DNA from: Comamonas thiooxydans
GTDB taxonomy: Bacteria; Pseudomonadota; Gammaproteobacteria; Burkholderiales; Burkholderiaceae_C
Reading direction: 5' to 3'
Assembly: GCF_000964545.1 (NCBI RefSeq)
Contig: NZ_BBVD01000008.1
Location: 248,001-312,000, forward strand
Length of the DNA stretch: 64,000 bases
The notes beneath the pieces were generated by a model. That model did no database searches and had not been told where the DNA came from. It saw only the letters and a program-made list of their open reading frames with translations. A program made the translations under genes and the position numbers. Shown piece after piece: positions 34,459 to 43,519 of this stretch. Every line of letters starts with the position of its first letter. Position 1 is the first letter of the stretch.

Positions 34459-34842
34459 TTGCCAGGCCATGTGGAAGTCGTGAACTGCCACCACAACGAT
34501 GTGCAGAAGGAGCGTCACTTTGGCGAGGATGTGCTCGTCACCCGCAAGGATGCGGTAAGCGCCAGGCGCAGCGAGACGGGCATCATCCCCGGCAGCATGG
34601 GCGCGTGCATCTACATCGTGCGCGGCATGGGCAACCCCGAGAGCGTTGAAAGCTGCAGCCACCACGCGGGCCGCGTGAGGAACCGCACCAAGGCCAAGAC
34701 GCTGCACTCGGTGGTCGGTCGGATCAAGGCCACGGAAGGCATGATCGACGGGATCCCGATGGTCTACAAGGACATCGATGCCGTCATGGCCGCCCAGAAG
34801 GAGCTGGTGGAAGTGCACCATACCCTCAGCATCAAGGGTTGA
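34459..34842 (+). pseudogene. rtcB: rtcB remnant (C-terminal third, internally deleted)
   Basis: The plus strand encodes VVNCHHNDVQKERHFGEDVL, GIIPGSMGACIYIVRGMGNPES, CSHHAGR and YKDIDAVMAAQKELVEVHHT, unmistakably the C-terminal part of the RtcB 3'-phosphate RNA ligase. The N-terminal metal-binding two-thirds are missing. The conserved CSHGAGR has become CSHHAGR, the segment around the conserved VECRKD just before IDxIP is deleted, and the LRQVVCVKG end is reduced to LSIKG. No functional ligase can be made. With the rtcR remnant 53 bases away, the whole middle of a divergent rtcR/rtcB locus has been lost. Confidence 0.88.
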
Positions 34843-35201
34843 ATGAGGCGGGAACATGGACTCACGCCTCATTGCCAGAAAGAAGGTCCATCGTGCAAGC
34901 CATTGAACAGAAAGCCATTCCGGGCGCACACCTGCTATTGGAAGTCATGCGCGCCGCTGCACTCAAACAAAGGCACGATATGACGGTGCTGCTTGCCGGA
35001 GAGTCGGGTAAGCCAGGCTGGGGCGTCACCTCGCCCAATAGCAACCAAGACTTGCTCATTTAGCAGGTTGTGCGATAGCGAGCAGAGGATGCAGGCTCTG
35101 AAAACGAGTAGGCACAAGAGTTAAGCTCAGCGCCCGAGAAGTGCATATGCTCAAGCTTGGAGCAAGATGCAAGCAGCGAGTCGGTTTTGTTGGAGAGTTG
35201 A
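34843..35201. other. Region without a convincing gene after the rtc remnants
   Basis: 359 bases. The only open frame of note starts at a GTG near 34892 after an AAGAAGG site and runs to 35063 (about 56 codons: QAIEQKAIPGAHLLLEVM ... GKPGWGVTSP). I do not recognise it, and it may be further decayed sequence. The last 130 bases are upstream sequence of the AEC transporter. Confidence 0.4.
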
Positions 35202-36158
35202 ATGAATGGTTCCGCAATAGCGGCACTACTACCGGTGATTGCGTTGATCGGTACGGGGTTTGGCTTGGCGCGTGTCGGGCTGGTGCGGCAGGCAGCAGTC
35301 AAGGACATGTCCAACCTTGTGTTCCTATTGCTTCTGCCTGCACTGCTGTTTCGCACCATGGCTCAGGTCCATGTCGGCGAATTGGATTACCGTCCAATTG
35401 GTGTGTATTTCCTATCGGCCATCATCGTATTCGTGACAACGATGCTGGTCTACGGCTTCAACACTCTGGCTGCAGCGCGCGGATTGGCCAGCATGTTCAG
35501 CAATGCAGCCATGATCGGCGTACCGCTCGTGGGCCTGGCCTTTGGCGAGCAGGGTCTGGTGACGCTGTTCACATTGATCTCGGTGCATGCCCTGGTATTG
35601 CTGACGGCCGCGACCATGGTGTTCGAGCTGGCATCCTCCCGTGAACAGCACGCGGACGACACCCACAACAAACGGTCCATGGGGCGCACTGTCTGGCAGG
35701 CAGTGCGCAATAGCGTCATTCACCCCGTGCCTTTGCCGATTCTGGCTGGCCTGCTGTGGTCATTGACAGGCTGGCCTCTGCCAGACGTGCTTGATACCTC
35801 ACTCAAGATGCTGGGCTCGGCCATGGGTCCCATGGCGTTGCTGCTCGTCGGCATCACGCTGGCCTACACCAGGATCGGAGCTTACTGGCGACCCGCGATG
35901 CGCATCACGCTGGTCAAGTCACTGGTGCACCCGCTTGTGTTTCTCGTCTGCGCCTGGACACTTCAGCTGCGCGGCCCGGCCATGGGCGTGATGCTGATCT
36001 GCTCGGCCTTGCCTGTGGGTGCCAACGCACTGCTCTTCACCCAGCGCTACCGGGTTGCCGAGGATGAGGTGGTGGCCAGCATTGCCCTCTCCACACTGCT
36101 GGCCCTGGTGACCATGCCGCTGCTGCTGATGCTGCTGCACGTCCTGCATGGGACATAG
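35202..36158 (+). CDS. AEC-family transporter (auxin efflux carrier-like)
   Basis: 318-residue inner-membrane carrier with about ten helices in two repeats of five. The family's opening (AALLPVIALIGTGFGLARVGLV) and the second-half repeat (PVPLPILAGLLWSLTGWPLP, MALLLVGITLAY) are clear; ALPVGANALLFTQRY near the end is typical. Members export or import carboxylates such as malonate or malate. Ribosome site TTGGAGAG before the ATG. No metabolic partner adjacent, so the substrate is open. Confidence 0.9.
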   Translation: MNGSAIAALLPVIALIGTGFGLARVGLVRQAAVKDMSNLVFLLLLPALLFRTMAQVHVGELDYRPIGVYFLSAIIVFVTTMLVYGFNTLAAARGLASMFSNAAMIGVPLVGLAFGEQGLVTLFTLISVHALVLLTAATMVFELASSREQHADDTHNKRSMGRTVWQAVRNSVIHPVPLPILAGLLWSLTGWPLPDVLDTSLKMLGSAMGPMALLLVGITLAYTRIGAYWRPAMRITLVKSLVHPLVFLVCAWTLQLRGPAMGVMLICSALPVGANALLFTQRYRVAEDEVVASIALSTLLALVTMPLLLMLLHVLHGT

Positions 36159-36572
36159 TCATCAAGGTAGTCCTCGACGCATATCCACCCTGACTCAATC
36201 GGAGCTCGGTCTTGCTCTGCCGACGCATGGCACTCCGGCATTGGCTGAAACATGGCAGTGAACCGAGTGGGAGCCAGCCAGCGAAAGTTGGGGCAGATCT
36301 CGACCTGCCCTGAAGAAAAGCTTGGCTTTGGCGTCCAGGCGGCTACGCCAAAGTGCAGGACGGGATGACGCAAATCAGTAGACAAAAAACAGCGCTCATA
36401 CAGTTCGGCAAGGAGGAAGAAGGCAAGGACTCGGGCTCTGTCGCTCAGAAGCCGCAATCACTCATAAAAAGGTGCCTCTGTAACTTGCAAAAAGTTACAC
36501 TTTGAATGCATGGACACAAACTGACACGAGCTCTCAAACCGAAAGCATTAGCTGCTAAAGGAGGCGCGCGAA
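36159..36572. other. Intergenic stretch before the second chemoreceptor gene
   Basis: 414 bases without a recognisable gene. A 136-codon open frame on the minus strand (36047-36457) overlaps the transporter end and has no family features. The last 100 bases (36470-36572), AT-richer, hold the chemoreceptor promoter region and its AAAGGAGG ribosome site. Confidence 0.5.
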
Positions 36573-38306
36573 ATGGATCGTTTGAAAATTTCCACCCGGC
36601 TGACTTTCTCGTTCATGACATTGATGGTGCTGATACTAGTGCTGGGAGGGGTTGCACTTTGGGGGTCGTCGACTCAGCGCTCAGCCCTCACCGACATCAC
36701 CCAGAAGCAAATCCCGATCATTCGCACTCTGAACACCATCACGGATGGAGCCAATGAACAGGCGATTCAGTTCCGCAACCTCGCGATCTTTTCCACGGAG
36801 ACGCTCCAGGCCTCCGCACGTGCCATGATTCAGAAGACCCGCACCGAGCTGGCTGCAGAAATGGACTCCCTGGGCAAGCACACTCACTCGGGCCTGGGCC
36901 AATCGCTGCTGGAGGAGCTGAAGCTGCGCCGTCTGGCCTTCCTCAAATCCGGTGATGAATTTCTTGGACTGATCGATCAGGGCCAAAGAGATGAAGCACT
37001 GAGATTGCTGGAAACCCAACTGCGCCCCAATCAGCTCGAATATCAGCGGGTCATCCGCAGCATGCTGGATCACCAGACCCAAAGCTCCGACGTGGCCAGC
37101 CAGAAGGCAGAAGCTGCTGCAGACAACCTGTTCCAGGAAGTGTTGGCGACAAGTGCAATCGCCATTCTTTTAGCGGTGACCCTTGCCATCACGATCACTC
37201 GCTCCATCACCCGCCCCCTGTCCCTGGCCATTGCAGCAGCCGACCGTGTGGCCAGAGGCGATCTCAGCGGCCAGATCACGGTGAAATCTCAGGATGAAAC
37301 CGGTCAACTGTTGAGTGCGCTGCAAAGCATGCAACACAGCCTCGTAAGCACGGTGTCGGCGGTACGCGGCAATGCTCAGGGAGTTGCTTCGGGCAGCGCT
37401 CAGATCGCCATGGGCAATAACGACCTATCCAGCCGCACAGAAGAGCAAGCAAGTGCTCTTGAGCAAACTGCTGCGTCCATGGAACAGTTGAGTGCTACGG
37501 TCAAGCAGAATGCCGACAACGCACGCCAGGCCAATCAGATGGCAGTGAATGCATCCTCTGTGGCTACACAGGGTGGTGAAGTGGTCGCAGAGGTAGTGGA
37601 GACCATGAAGAGCATCAATGAAAGCAGCCACAAGATTTCCGACATCATCGGTGTCATTGATGGCATCGCTTTCCAGACCAATATTCTGGCTTTAAATGCC
37701 GCCGTCGAAGCTGCCCGCGCCGGCGAGCAAGGACGAGGCTTTGCAGTGGTGGCAAGCGAAGTTCGGGCTCTGGCTGGACGCTCGGCTGAGGCCGCCAAGG
37801 AGATCAAGCAGCTCATTACCACCAGTGTCCAGCGCGTGGAGCAGGGTTCCTTGCTCGTGGACAAAGCTGGCGAGACCATGACCGGTGTGGTCACCGCCAT
37901 TCGGCGCGTCACCGACATCATGGGTGAAATCAGCGCTGCCAGCCATGAGCAAAGCTCGGGCATGGCCCAGATTGGGGAAGCCGTCACCCAGATGGATCAA
38001 ACCACGCAGCAGAACGCAGCCTTGGTCGAGGAAATGGCCGCCGCAGCCAGCAGCTTGCACAACCAAGCACAGTCCCTGGTCGAAGCGGTGGCAGTCTTCA
38101 AGTTGTCAGAGCACGAGCAACATGCCTCTGCCGCAATGCAGGCAGCGTCGGTCAACCCGACAAAAACGGCAACAGTGGCAAAGGTATCGGAGTCGCCTCC
38201 AAAGCCCCTCATGACCACCAAATCCCCTGTGCTGCGTCGCCCGGTTGCTATCGCTGGAACACAGCAGGCCACGAATAAGAATGGCGATGACTGGGAAACT
38301 TTTTGA
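36573..38306 (+). CDS. Methyl-accepting chemotaxis protein with C-terminal DWETF tether
   Basis: 577-residue chemoreceptor: TM1 about residues 13-31, a ~155-residue periplasmic four-helix-bundle domain (4HB_MCP type), TM2 about 190-210, HAMP (TRPLSLAIAAADRVARGDLS), methylation helices, the signalling tip GIAFQTNILALNAAVEAARA, then a ~60-residue flexible linker. It ends in DDWETF, close to the NWETF pentapeptide by which CheR and CheB bind high-abundance E. coli receptors. A strong AAAGGAGG site precedes the ATG. No other chemotaxis genes are here. Confidence 0.95.
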   Translation: MDRLKISTRLTFSFMTLMVLILVLGGVALWGSSTQRSALTDITQKQIPIIRTLNTITDGANEQAIQFRNLAIFSTETLQASARAMIQKTRTELAAEMDSLGKHTHSGLGQSLLEELKLRRLAFLKSGDEFLGLIDQGQRDEALRLLETQLRPNQLEYQRVIRSMLDHQTQSSDVASQKAEAAADNLFQEVLATSAIAILLAVTLAITITRSITRPLSLAIAAADRVARGDLSGQITVKSQDETGQLLSALQSMQHSLVSTVSAVRGNAQGVASGSAQIAMGNNDLSSRTEEQASALEQTAASMEQLSATVKQNADNARQANQMAVNASSVATQGGEVVAEVVETMKSINESSHKISDIIGVIDGIAFQTNILALNAAVEAARAGEQGRGFAVVASEVRALAGRSAEAAKEIKQLITTSVQRVEQGSLLVDKAGETMTGVVTAIRRVTDIMGEISAASHEQSSGMAQIGEAVTQMDQTTQQNAALVEEMAAAASSLHNQAQSLVEAVAVFKLSEHEQHASAAMQAASVNPTKTATVAKVSESPPKPLMTTKSPVLRRPVAIAGTQQATNKNGDDWETF

Positions 38307-38733
38307 GGGAGCTTCCGAGCGGATCCGTGAGCAAAGGCGGTGAGGCGTCAAGCCTGCCGCTTTTTGAACCTATCGGTGTCGTTGCATAACTCAGTGCTTG
38401 GCAGCAGATATGCGTAGTCGATGAGCGACTCCACACACCAAGACCTGCTGCCAGCGGCTCCTTGGGAGCATTACAACGACCGGCCCTACGTGATGCCCGC
38501 CAGTCATCACCCCTGACAGCAACTCTGTTTTTATTCGAGCCGATGACAGATCGGGATTCTGGGGGACGCGCCTCCCCGCACTAGCGCAGACATCCAAGTA
38601 CTCGCATATCCCCGCCGGCTGCGGCGGCACTTCGCAGTTCACAGATTGCCATCATGGCCAGTTGGTTCGGGGTCCGGCTGGTCGCTCCACGCAAGGTGCA
38701 AGTTACGCGTTTCACGGAACGTGTACAGACGTT
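38307..38733. other. Intergenic stretch between chemoreceptor and GlxA-type regulator genes
   Basis: 427 bases with no supported gene. A short frame 38421-38516 (31 codons, MSDSTHQDLLPAAPWEHYND and so on) has a peptide-like look of small phage or mobile genes but no ribosome site. The frames near 38646-39013 overlap the regulator gene and look like shadows. Confidence 0.45.
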
Positions 38734-39678
38734 TTACAGTTCCACCCGAGCTTCGCGCCGCACGGCCTGTGGCGGCATGCCGAAGCCACGCAGGAAGGCT
38801 TCGCGCATATGGCGGCGGTCACGAAAACCTGTCTCCCGAGCAATCACCTCCAGCGGATGCCGACTGCTTTCAATCATCAGCCGCGCGGCTTCTAGCCGAA
38901 GGCCCTCCACGGCTTTGGCGGGGGACTGGCCCGTCTCGGCCGTGAACACCCGGCTGAACTGGCGTGGACTCAAGCTGGCAGCCTCGGCCAGCTCTTCCAC
39001 ACTCAGTGCTTGAGAAAGGTTGCGCCGTGCATGCTCCAACGCCTGCTGGATACGGTCTGACTTGGGTGCCAGCTTGAGCATCTCCGAGTGCTGTGACTGT
39101 CCGCCTGAGCGGCGCTGGTGCATGACCAGGCGATGTGCAACCGACCGTGCAACCTTCGCGCCCAGATCTTTTTCCACCAGCGCTAACGCCAGGTCGATCT
39201 CCGCTGTCATACCGGCAGAGGTCCAGATCGGTCCGTCGGCGATGTAGATGCGGTCGGCCTCAATCTGCGCCTGTGGGTGGCGCTGCTGCAAGGCCTCGGC
39301 CCAATACCAGTGTGTGGTGGCGCGGCGCCCGTCAAGCAGGCCCGCGTCGCCCAGCAGGAAAGCGCCCGTGCACAGACCGGCCACGCGCCGCGCGGATACC
39401 GCCACCTTGCTAAGTAACCGGATCAGTTCCGGTGCCGGAGCGACGTCCCTTGGAGCGAGGTTGCCTGCAACCAGCCAGGTGTCTGCCCTGCTGTGTGCGG
39501 TGAGGGGCTTCGCCTGCAATGCAAGCCCTGCCGAAGCTCGGGCCGTACCACTCATCGCATAGGTCTCCACCTCATAAAAGGGCTTCTCCACCATCAGGTT
39601 GGCGAGTTCGAACACAGCCTGGGTGGCCAGCGCCATGACTTGGAAGCCTTCCGGCAGCATGTAACCGATGCGGTGCAT
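38734..39678 (-). CDS. GlxA-family AraC-type transcriptional regulator
   Basis: 314-residue regulator with an N-terminal DJ-1/PfpI-like domain (nucleophile-elbow position VAGLCTGAFLLGDAGLLDGRRATTHW) and a C-terminal AraC HTH pair (LSVEELAEAASLSPRQFSRVF, PLEVIARETGFRDRRHMREAFLRGFG). GlxA-type proteins sense small metabolites. The ATG at 39678 follows an AAAGGA site. It is divergent from the SDR-thiolase-thioesterase operon across a 116-base gap and most likely controls it. Confidence 0.93.
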   Translation of the reverse strand: MHRIGYMLPEGFQVMALATQAVFELANLMVEKPFYEVETYAMSGTARASAGLALQAKPLTAHSRADTWLVAGNLAPRDVAPAPELIRLLSKVAVSARRVAGLCTGAFLLGDAGLLDGRRATTHWYWAEALQQRHPQAQIEADRIYIADGPIWTSAGMTAEIDLALALVEKDLGAKVARSVAHRLVMHQRRSGGQSQHSEMLKLAPKSDRIQQALEHARRNLSQALSVEELAEAASLSPRQFSRVFTAETGQSPAKAVEGLRLEAARLMIESSRHPLEVIARETGFRDRRHMREAFLRGFGMPPQAVRREARVEL

Positions 39679-39794
39679 AAGAAACGTCCTTTCCAATGTC
39701 CTTTTTCATAACTATATACGTCATTTACGACAAACCCCGCACATCGCACCATTCATGCCATGGACAACATCCGTCAACCTCAAGGAGTTTCACC

Positions 39795-40595
39795 ATGGCA
39801 CAAACCCATCTCGGTACCGCCCTCATTACCGGGGCATCCAGCGGCATCGGTGCGCTATATGCAGAAAAGCTCGCTCAGCGTGGCTATGACCTGATCCTGG
39901 TCGCCCGCAATCGCGAACAGCTGAACGCGCTGGCGAGCAGCATCAGCACTCGCACCGGCCGTGCGGTAGAAGTCCTGCCGACCGACCTGAACGACCGCAA
40001 TGAACTGGCACGCGTGGAAGAGCAATTGCGCACGGACGCCAGCATCACCTTGCTGGTCAACAACGCGGGCATGGGCACACATACGCCCTTGCTGCACAGC
40101 AACGTTGAACAGATGACCCGCATGGTCGATCTGAATGCCACGGTGCCCATGCGGCTGGCCTATGCGGCAGCTCCTGGCTTCGTGGCTCGTGGACGTGGAG
40201 CGATCATCAACATTGCGTCCATCGTCGCCATCTCCCCTGAGACCCTGAATGGCGTCTACGGTGCCAGCAAGGCTTTTGTACTGGCCTTCAGTCAGTCGCT
40301 GCAGCATGAGTTGACTGACAAAGGTGTTCGGGTGCAGGCAGTGTTGCCTGGTGCTACGGCCACGGACTTCTGGGCCATCGGTGGATTGCCGGTAGAGAAC
40401 CTGGATGCAAGCATCGTGATGAGCGCCGAAGACCTCGTCGATGCAGCACTGCTGGGGTTTGAGCGAGGAGAAAAGGTCTCCATCCCCTCGCTGCATGCTG
40501 GCGAGAAGTGGGATGCCTATGAGGCCGCACGCCGAGCTATGGCAGGCCAGCTGTCGAGCAACATCGTCGCCCAGCGCTACGCCACCGCGCACTGA
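39795..40595 (+). CDS. Short-chain dehydrogenase/reductase
   Basis: 266-residue classical SDR. Cofactor motif TGASSGIGALYAEKL, NNAG motif LLVNNAGMGTH, catalytic Ser in INIASIVAIS and YxxxK in YGASK. R39-region VARNRE suggests NADP preference. AAGGAG ribosome site. First gene of a three-gene operon (21 bases to the thiolase), consistent with oxidising a hydroxyacyl or alcohol intermediate, or reducing a ketone, in a small beta-oxidation-like module. Confidence 0.92.
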   Translation: MAQTHLGTALITGASSGIGALYAEKLAQRGYDLILVARNREQLNALASSISTRTGRAVEVLPTDLNDRNELARVEEQLRTDASITLLVNNAGMGTHTPLLHSNVEQMTRMVDLNATVPMRLAYAAAPGFVARGRGAIINIASIVAISPETLNGVYGASKAFVLAFSQSLQHELTDKGVRVQAVLPGATATDFWAIGGLPVENLDASIVMSAEDLVDAALLGFERGEKVSIPSLHAGEKWDAYEAARRAMAGQLSSNIVAQRYATAH

Positions 40596-40616
40596 CTATC
40601 GCAAGGAGCCCAAGTC

Positions 40617-41750
40617 ATGAAAGCCGTAATTGCAGCTTATGCGCGCTCGCCATTCCAATTCGCCCGCAAAGGCCGCCTCGCCGAAGTGCGGCCGGACACG
40701 CTGGCAGCCCAGGTCGTACAGGGTTTGTTGAAGCGCTCGGACCTCGATCCTGCACTATTGGAGGATGTGATCCTCGGCTGCGCCTACCCCGAGGCCTCGC
40801 AAGGCAACAATCTGGCGCGTATCGTCGGCCTGCTGGCCGACCTGCCCGAAACCGTGGGCGGCATGACCGTGAACCGGTTTTGCGGCTCGTCGATGCAGGC
40901 CGTGCATATTGCCGCAGCGCAGATCGAGGCCGGCATGGGCGACGCCTTCCTCTGTGTGGGCGTGGAGTCCATGACGATGGTTCCGCAGGGCGGCTTCAAC
41001 TTCTCCCCGAACCCGCTGTTGCAGGCAAATACCGACGCCTATATTTCAATGGGCGAAACGGCGGAAAACGTGGCGCAGAGATGGGGTGTAAACCGCGCCG
41101 ACCAGGATTTGCTGGCACTGCAATCCCATCTGAAAGCCGCCGCTGCCCGCGACCAGGGTCTGCTGGTCGATGAAATCGTGCCTATTCTTTTACCGGGCGG
41201 AGAGCTGCTGGATGCCGACGGCTGCATACGCCCGGCCACCACACTGGAGGCCCTGGCCGGGCTCAAGCCCGCCTTCAGGCCTGATGGCGCGGTCACGGCG
41301 GGCACATCGTCGCCGTTGACCGACGGTGCTGCGGCCGTGCTGGTCACCCGAGACGATTTTGCCGAACGCCATGGTCTGCAGGCACTGGCGCGCATCCGCA
41401 GCTTCGCGACCGTGGGAGTGGACCCAGCGATCATGGGCATAGGCCCGATCCCTGCCACGCGCAAGGCGCTGGCCCGTGCAGGTCTCACTGTGGCCGATCT
41501 GGATGTGGTTGAGATCAACGAAGCTTTTGCGTCGCAGGCGCTAGCCTGCATCCGAGACCTCGGCCTGGACATGGCTACCGTGAATATTGACGGCGGCGGG
41601 CTGGCCATCGGTCATCCACTGGGGGCCACTGGTGCGCGCATCACAGGCAAGGCAGCTGCCTTGCTTGCACGACAGCAGGGACGATATGCCCTGGCCACCC
41701 AATGCATCGGCGGTGGGCAAGGGATTGCTACGGTGCTTGAGAGACCGTGA
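40617..41750 (+). CDS. Acetyl-CoA acyltransferase (thiolase)
   Basis: 377-residue thiolase. The nucleophilic Cys is in NRFCGSSMQAVH, the catalytic His in GGGLAIGHPLGATGAR and the second Cys in TQCIGGGQG; NEAFASQA is present. Length is slightly below the usual 390-395 residues. It lies between the SDR and thioesterase genes with 21- and 46-base gaps, so the operon can cleave 3-oxoacyl-CoA and hydrolyse CoA esters. No acyl-CoA ligase or dehydrogenase gene belongs to the operon. Confidence 0.95.
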   Translation: MKAVIAAYARSPFQFARKGRLAEVRPDTLAAQVVQGLLKRSDLDPALLEDVILGCAYPEASQGNNLARIVGLLADLPETVGGMTVNRFCGSSMQAVHIAAAQIEAGMGDAFLCVGVESMTMVPQGGFNFSPNPLLQANTDAYISMGETAENVAQRWGVNRADQDLLALQSHLKAAAARDQGLLVDEIVPILLPGGELLDADGCIRPATTLEALAGLKPAFRPDGAVTAGTSSPLTDGAAAVLVTRDDFAERHGLQALARIRSFATVGVDPAIMGIGPIPATRKALARAGLTVADLDVVEINEAFASQALACIRDLGLDMATVNIDGGGLAIGHPLGATGARITGKAAALLARQQGRYALATQCIGGGQGIATVLERP

Positions 41751-41796
41751 GCTCACATCGACAAAGACCAAGACTTCAACTCCACTCAAGGAAACC

Positions 41797-42213
41797 ATGA
41801 TGCTCCGTAGCACCGAAACCCTGGACAGTCTGCTTGAACGCCAGCGCGGCACACTGCCCGATACCTTTGGCGCGCGGCCGCTGGCACTTGCCGAAGGCCG
41901 CATGACCATGGAGCTGACTATTGCGCCGTGGATGATGGCTCCCAATGGCTTTCTACATGCCGCCACGCAGGTGATGCTGGCCGACACCTGCGCCGGCTAT
42001 GCGACCCTGGCGCATCTACCGGAGGGTGCAAAAGGATTCACGACACTGGAGCTGAAATCCAACTTCCTTGGTACTGCGAAGCAAGGAATCTTGCGCGTGG
42101 AGGCCGTGGCCGAACATCTGGGAAGGACAACTCAGGTGTGGTCGGCCACCTTGTTCGATGACAAGGGGCGCAGGCTATCGCTATTCCGTTGCTCGCAGAT
42201 CGTACTCTGGTGA
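41797..42213 (+). CDS. PaaI-type hotdog thioesterase
   Basis: 138-residue hotdog-fold acyl-CoA thioesterase of the PaaI/YbgC-like type. The family's active-site stretch NGFLHAATQVMLADTCAGYAT corresponds to the HGG-x-n-D/E region, though here it reads LHAA rather than HGG. C-terminal strands (LRVEAVAEHLGRTTQVWSATLFDDKGR) are typical. Two ATGs in tandem at 41797 and 41800 follow an AAGGA site. Last gene of the SDR-thiolase operon. Confidence 0.88.
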   Translation: MMLRSTETLDSLLERQRGTLPDTFGARPLALAEGRMTMELTIAPWMMAPNGFLHAATQVMLADTCAGYATLAHLPEGAKGFTTLELKSNFLGTAKQGILRVEAVAEHLGRTTQVWSATLFDDKGRRLSLFRCSQIVLW

Positions 42214-42667
42214 CTGGGCCCTTGCCGCGCTTGAGTCAGCAGCCTGAAAACATCTGACAGAAATCGATGGCTCCCAGGGTGAAGACGGAGTTCGGATACC
42301 GCGCAGCGCGCAGGCCTGGCTTTCGCCATGACCTGCAATCCGCCCCACCGCGAACCTCTGTGCGGAGGTCAACCGCGCCGACGTGCAAGACGCGCCCCCG
42401 AACTCGCAGGAACCAGAATACCTGCACCGTACGTTCCGGCAGCTATGCGCTCAACGCGAGCTCCGCCATGAGTTTCACGCTGGGGCTGCGGCTCTATGGC
42501 AGTACACAAAATCTCTTGGCACTTCCCGCCGCTTCATGAAGCGCAGCCATGCGCCGCTGCTGTGCCACGATTTCCACCCGACCGGTGGCGCCGAACTCGA
42601 GACCGTGATCGGCGACACCAGAGGCATGCTGCCATCCTTTACTTCAACGAGGCGCGGGGGGCGTGAG
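42214..42667. other. Region without a recognisable gene
   Basis: 454 bases between the thioesterase and the convergent sirtuin gene. Several overlapping frames exist on the plus strand (for example around 42383-42660, TFRQLCAQRELRHEFHAG), none with family features; they could be remnants of a lost gene. No terminator with a T-run was seen. Confidence 0.45.
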
Positions 42668-43519
42668 CTAGCTTGCCTCGATCAGGCCCATCAGAACCTG
42701 ACCCACATCGGCCTCCACCTTGAAAGCCAGCAATGCATCGGCCCTTGTCACGCCTTGATTGATGGCCACGATGGACTTGCCCTGCTCATGTGCAGCCAGC
42801 GCAAAACGGTAACCCGAATAGACCATCAATGAAGAGCCTGCGATCAGCACGGCGTCGGCCCTGGCCACTGCCGCCATGCAGGTCTGCACGCGTTCACTCG
42901 GCACGGTCTCGCCAAAGAACACCACATCGGGCTTGATCAGGCCTGTCCCGCAATGTGGGCAGGCCGGCACGACAAAGCGGCTGAAGTCCTGGTTTTCCAG
43001 ATCGGCGTCGCCATCGGGCGCTGGTGCTGCATACAGTTCAACCCAGGCCGGGTTCAGCGCCAGCAGCCGCTGCTGCAGATCGGCGCGGGCAGAGCGCTTG
43101 TCGCAGTCCATGCAGCGCACGGTGTCGATGCGCCCGTGCAGGTCCACGATGTTCAGGCTGCCGGCCGCATCATGCAGGCCATCGACATTCTGGGTGATCA
43201 GCAACTCCAGCCGGCCTTGCTGCTCCAGTCGCGCCAGTGCCTGATGGGCGGAGCCGGGCCGCGCCTGCCCCATCACGCGCCAGCCCAGCATGGAACGCGC
43301 CCAGTAGCGCTGACGCACCAGCACATCGCCCATGAAGGCCTGATAGGTCACGGGCTGGGGGCGCTTCCACTGTCCGTTGCGGTCACGATAGTCAGGGATG
43401 CCGACTTCAGTGCTGCAGCCGGCGCCACCAATGACCACCACACGCGGATGCGCATGCAGCCAGTCTTGCAGGCGCCACAGCGCCAGAGCATCCACACAAT
43501 GGTTCACGGTTTCACTCAT
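42668..43519 (-). CDS. Sirtuin, NAD-dependent protein deacylase (SIRT4-like)
   Basis: 283-residue class II sirtuin. NAD motif GGAGCSTEVGIPDYRD, TQNVDGLHDAAG with catalytic H128 in LHGRI, zinc cysteines C136/C139 and C187/C190. The insertion between the zinc pairs is long, as in SIRT4-like bacterial enzymes. Its start overlaps the stop of cardiolipin synthase by one base (TAATG), so it is translated with the lipid-synthesis gene. A second sirtuin of a different class is at 55031. Activity could be deacylation or lipoamidase-like. Confidence 0.93.
   Translation of the reverse strand: MSETVNHCVDALALWRLQDWLHAHPRVVVIGGAGCSTEVGIPDYRDRNGQWKRPQPVTYQAFMGDVLVRQRYWARSMLGWRVMGQARPGSAHQALARLEQQGRLELLITQNVDGLHDAAGSLNIVDLHGRIDTVRCMDCDKRSARADLQQRLLALNPAWVELYAAPAPDGDADLENQDFSRFVVPACPHCGTGLIKPDVVFFGETVPSERVQTCMAAVARADAVLIAGSSLMVYSGYRFALAAHEQGKSIVAINQGVTRADALLAFKVEADVGQVLMGLIEAS

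Noticed and set aside
34892..35063. Small frame with a plausible GTG and AAGAAGG site after the rtcB remnant
   Set aside because: Not recognised and set in decayed sequence; mentioned only in the region entry.
36047..36457. 136-codon minus-strand frame in a gene-poor stretch
   Set aside because: Overlaps the end of the AEC gene, has no ribosome site and no recognisable features.
42383..42832. Plus-strand frame spanning the gap before the sirtuin gene
   Set aside because: Runs antisense into the sirtuin coding sequence and shows no family pattern; could be a gene remnant but I cannot show it.
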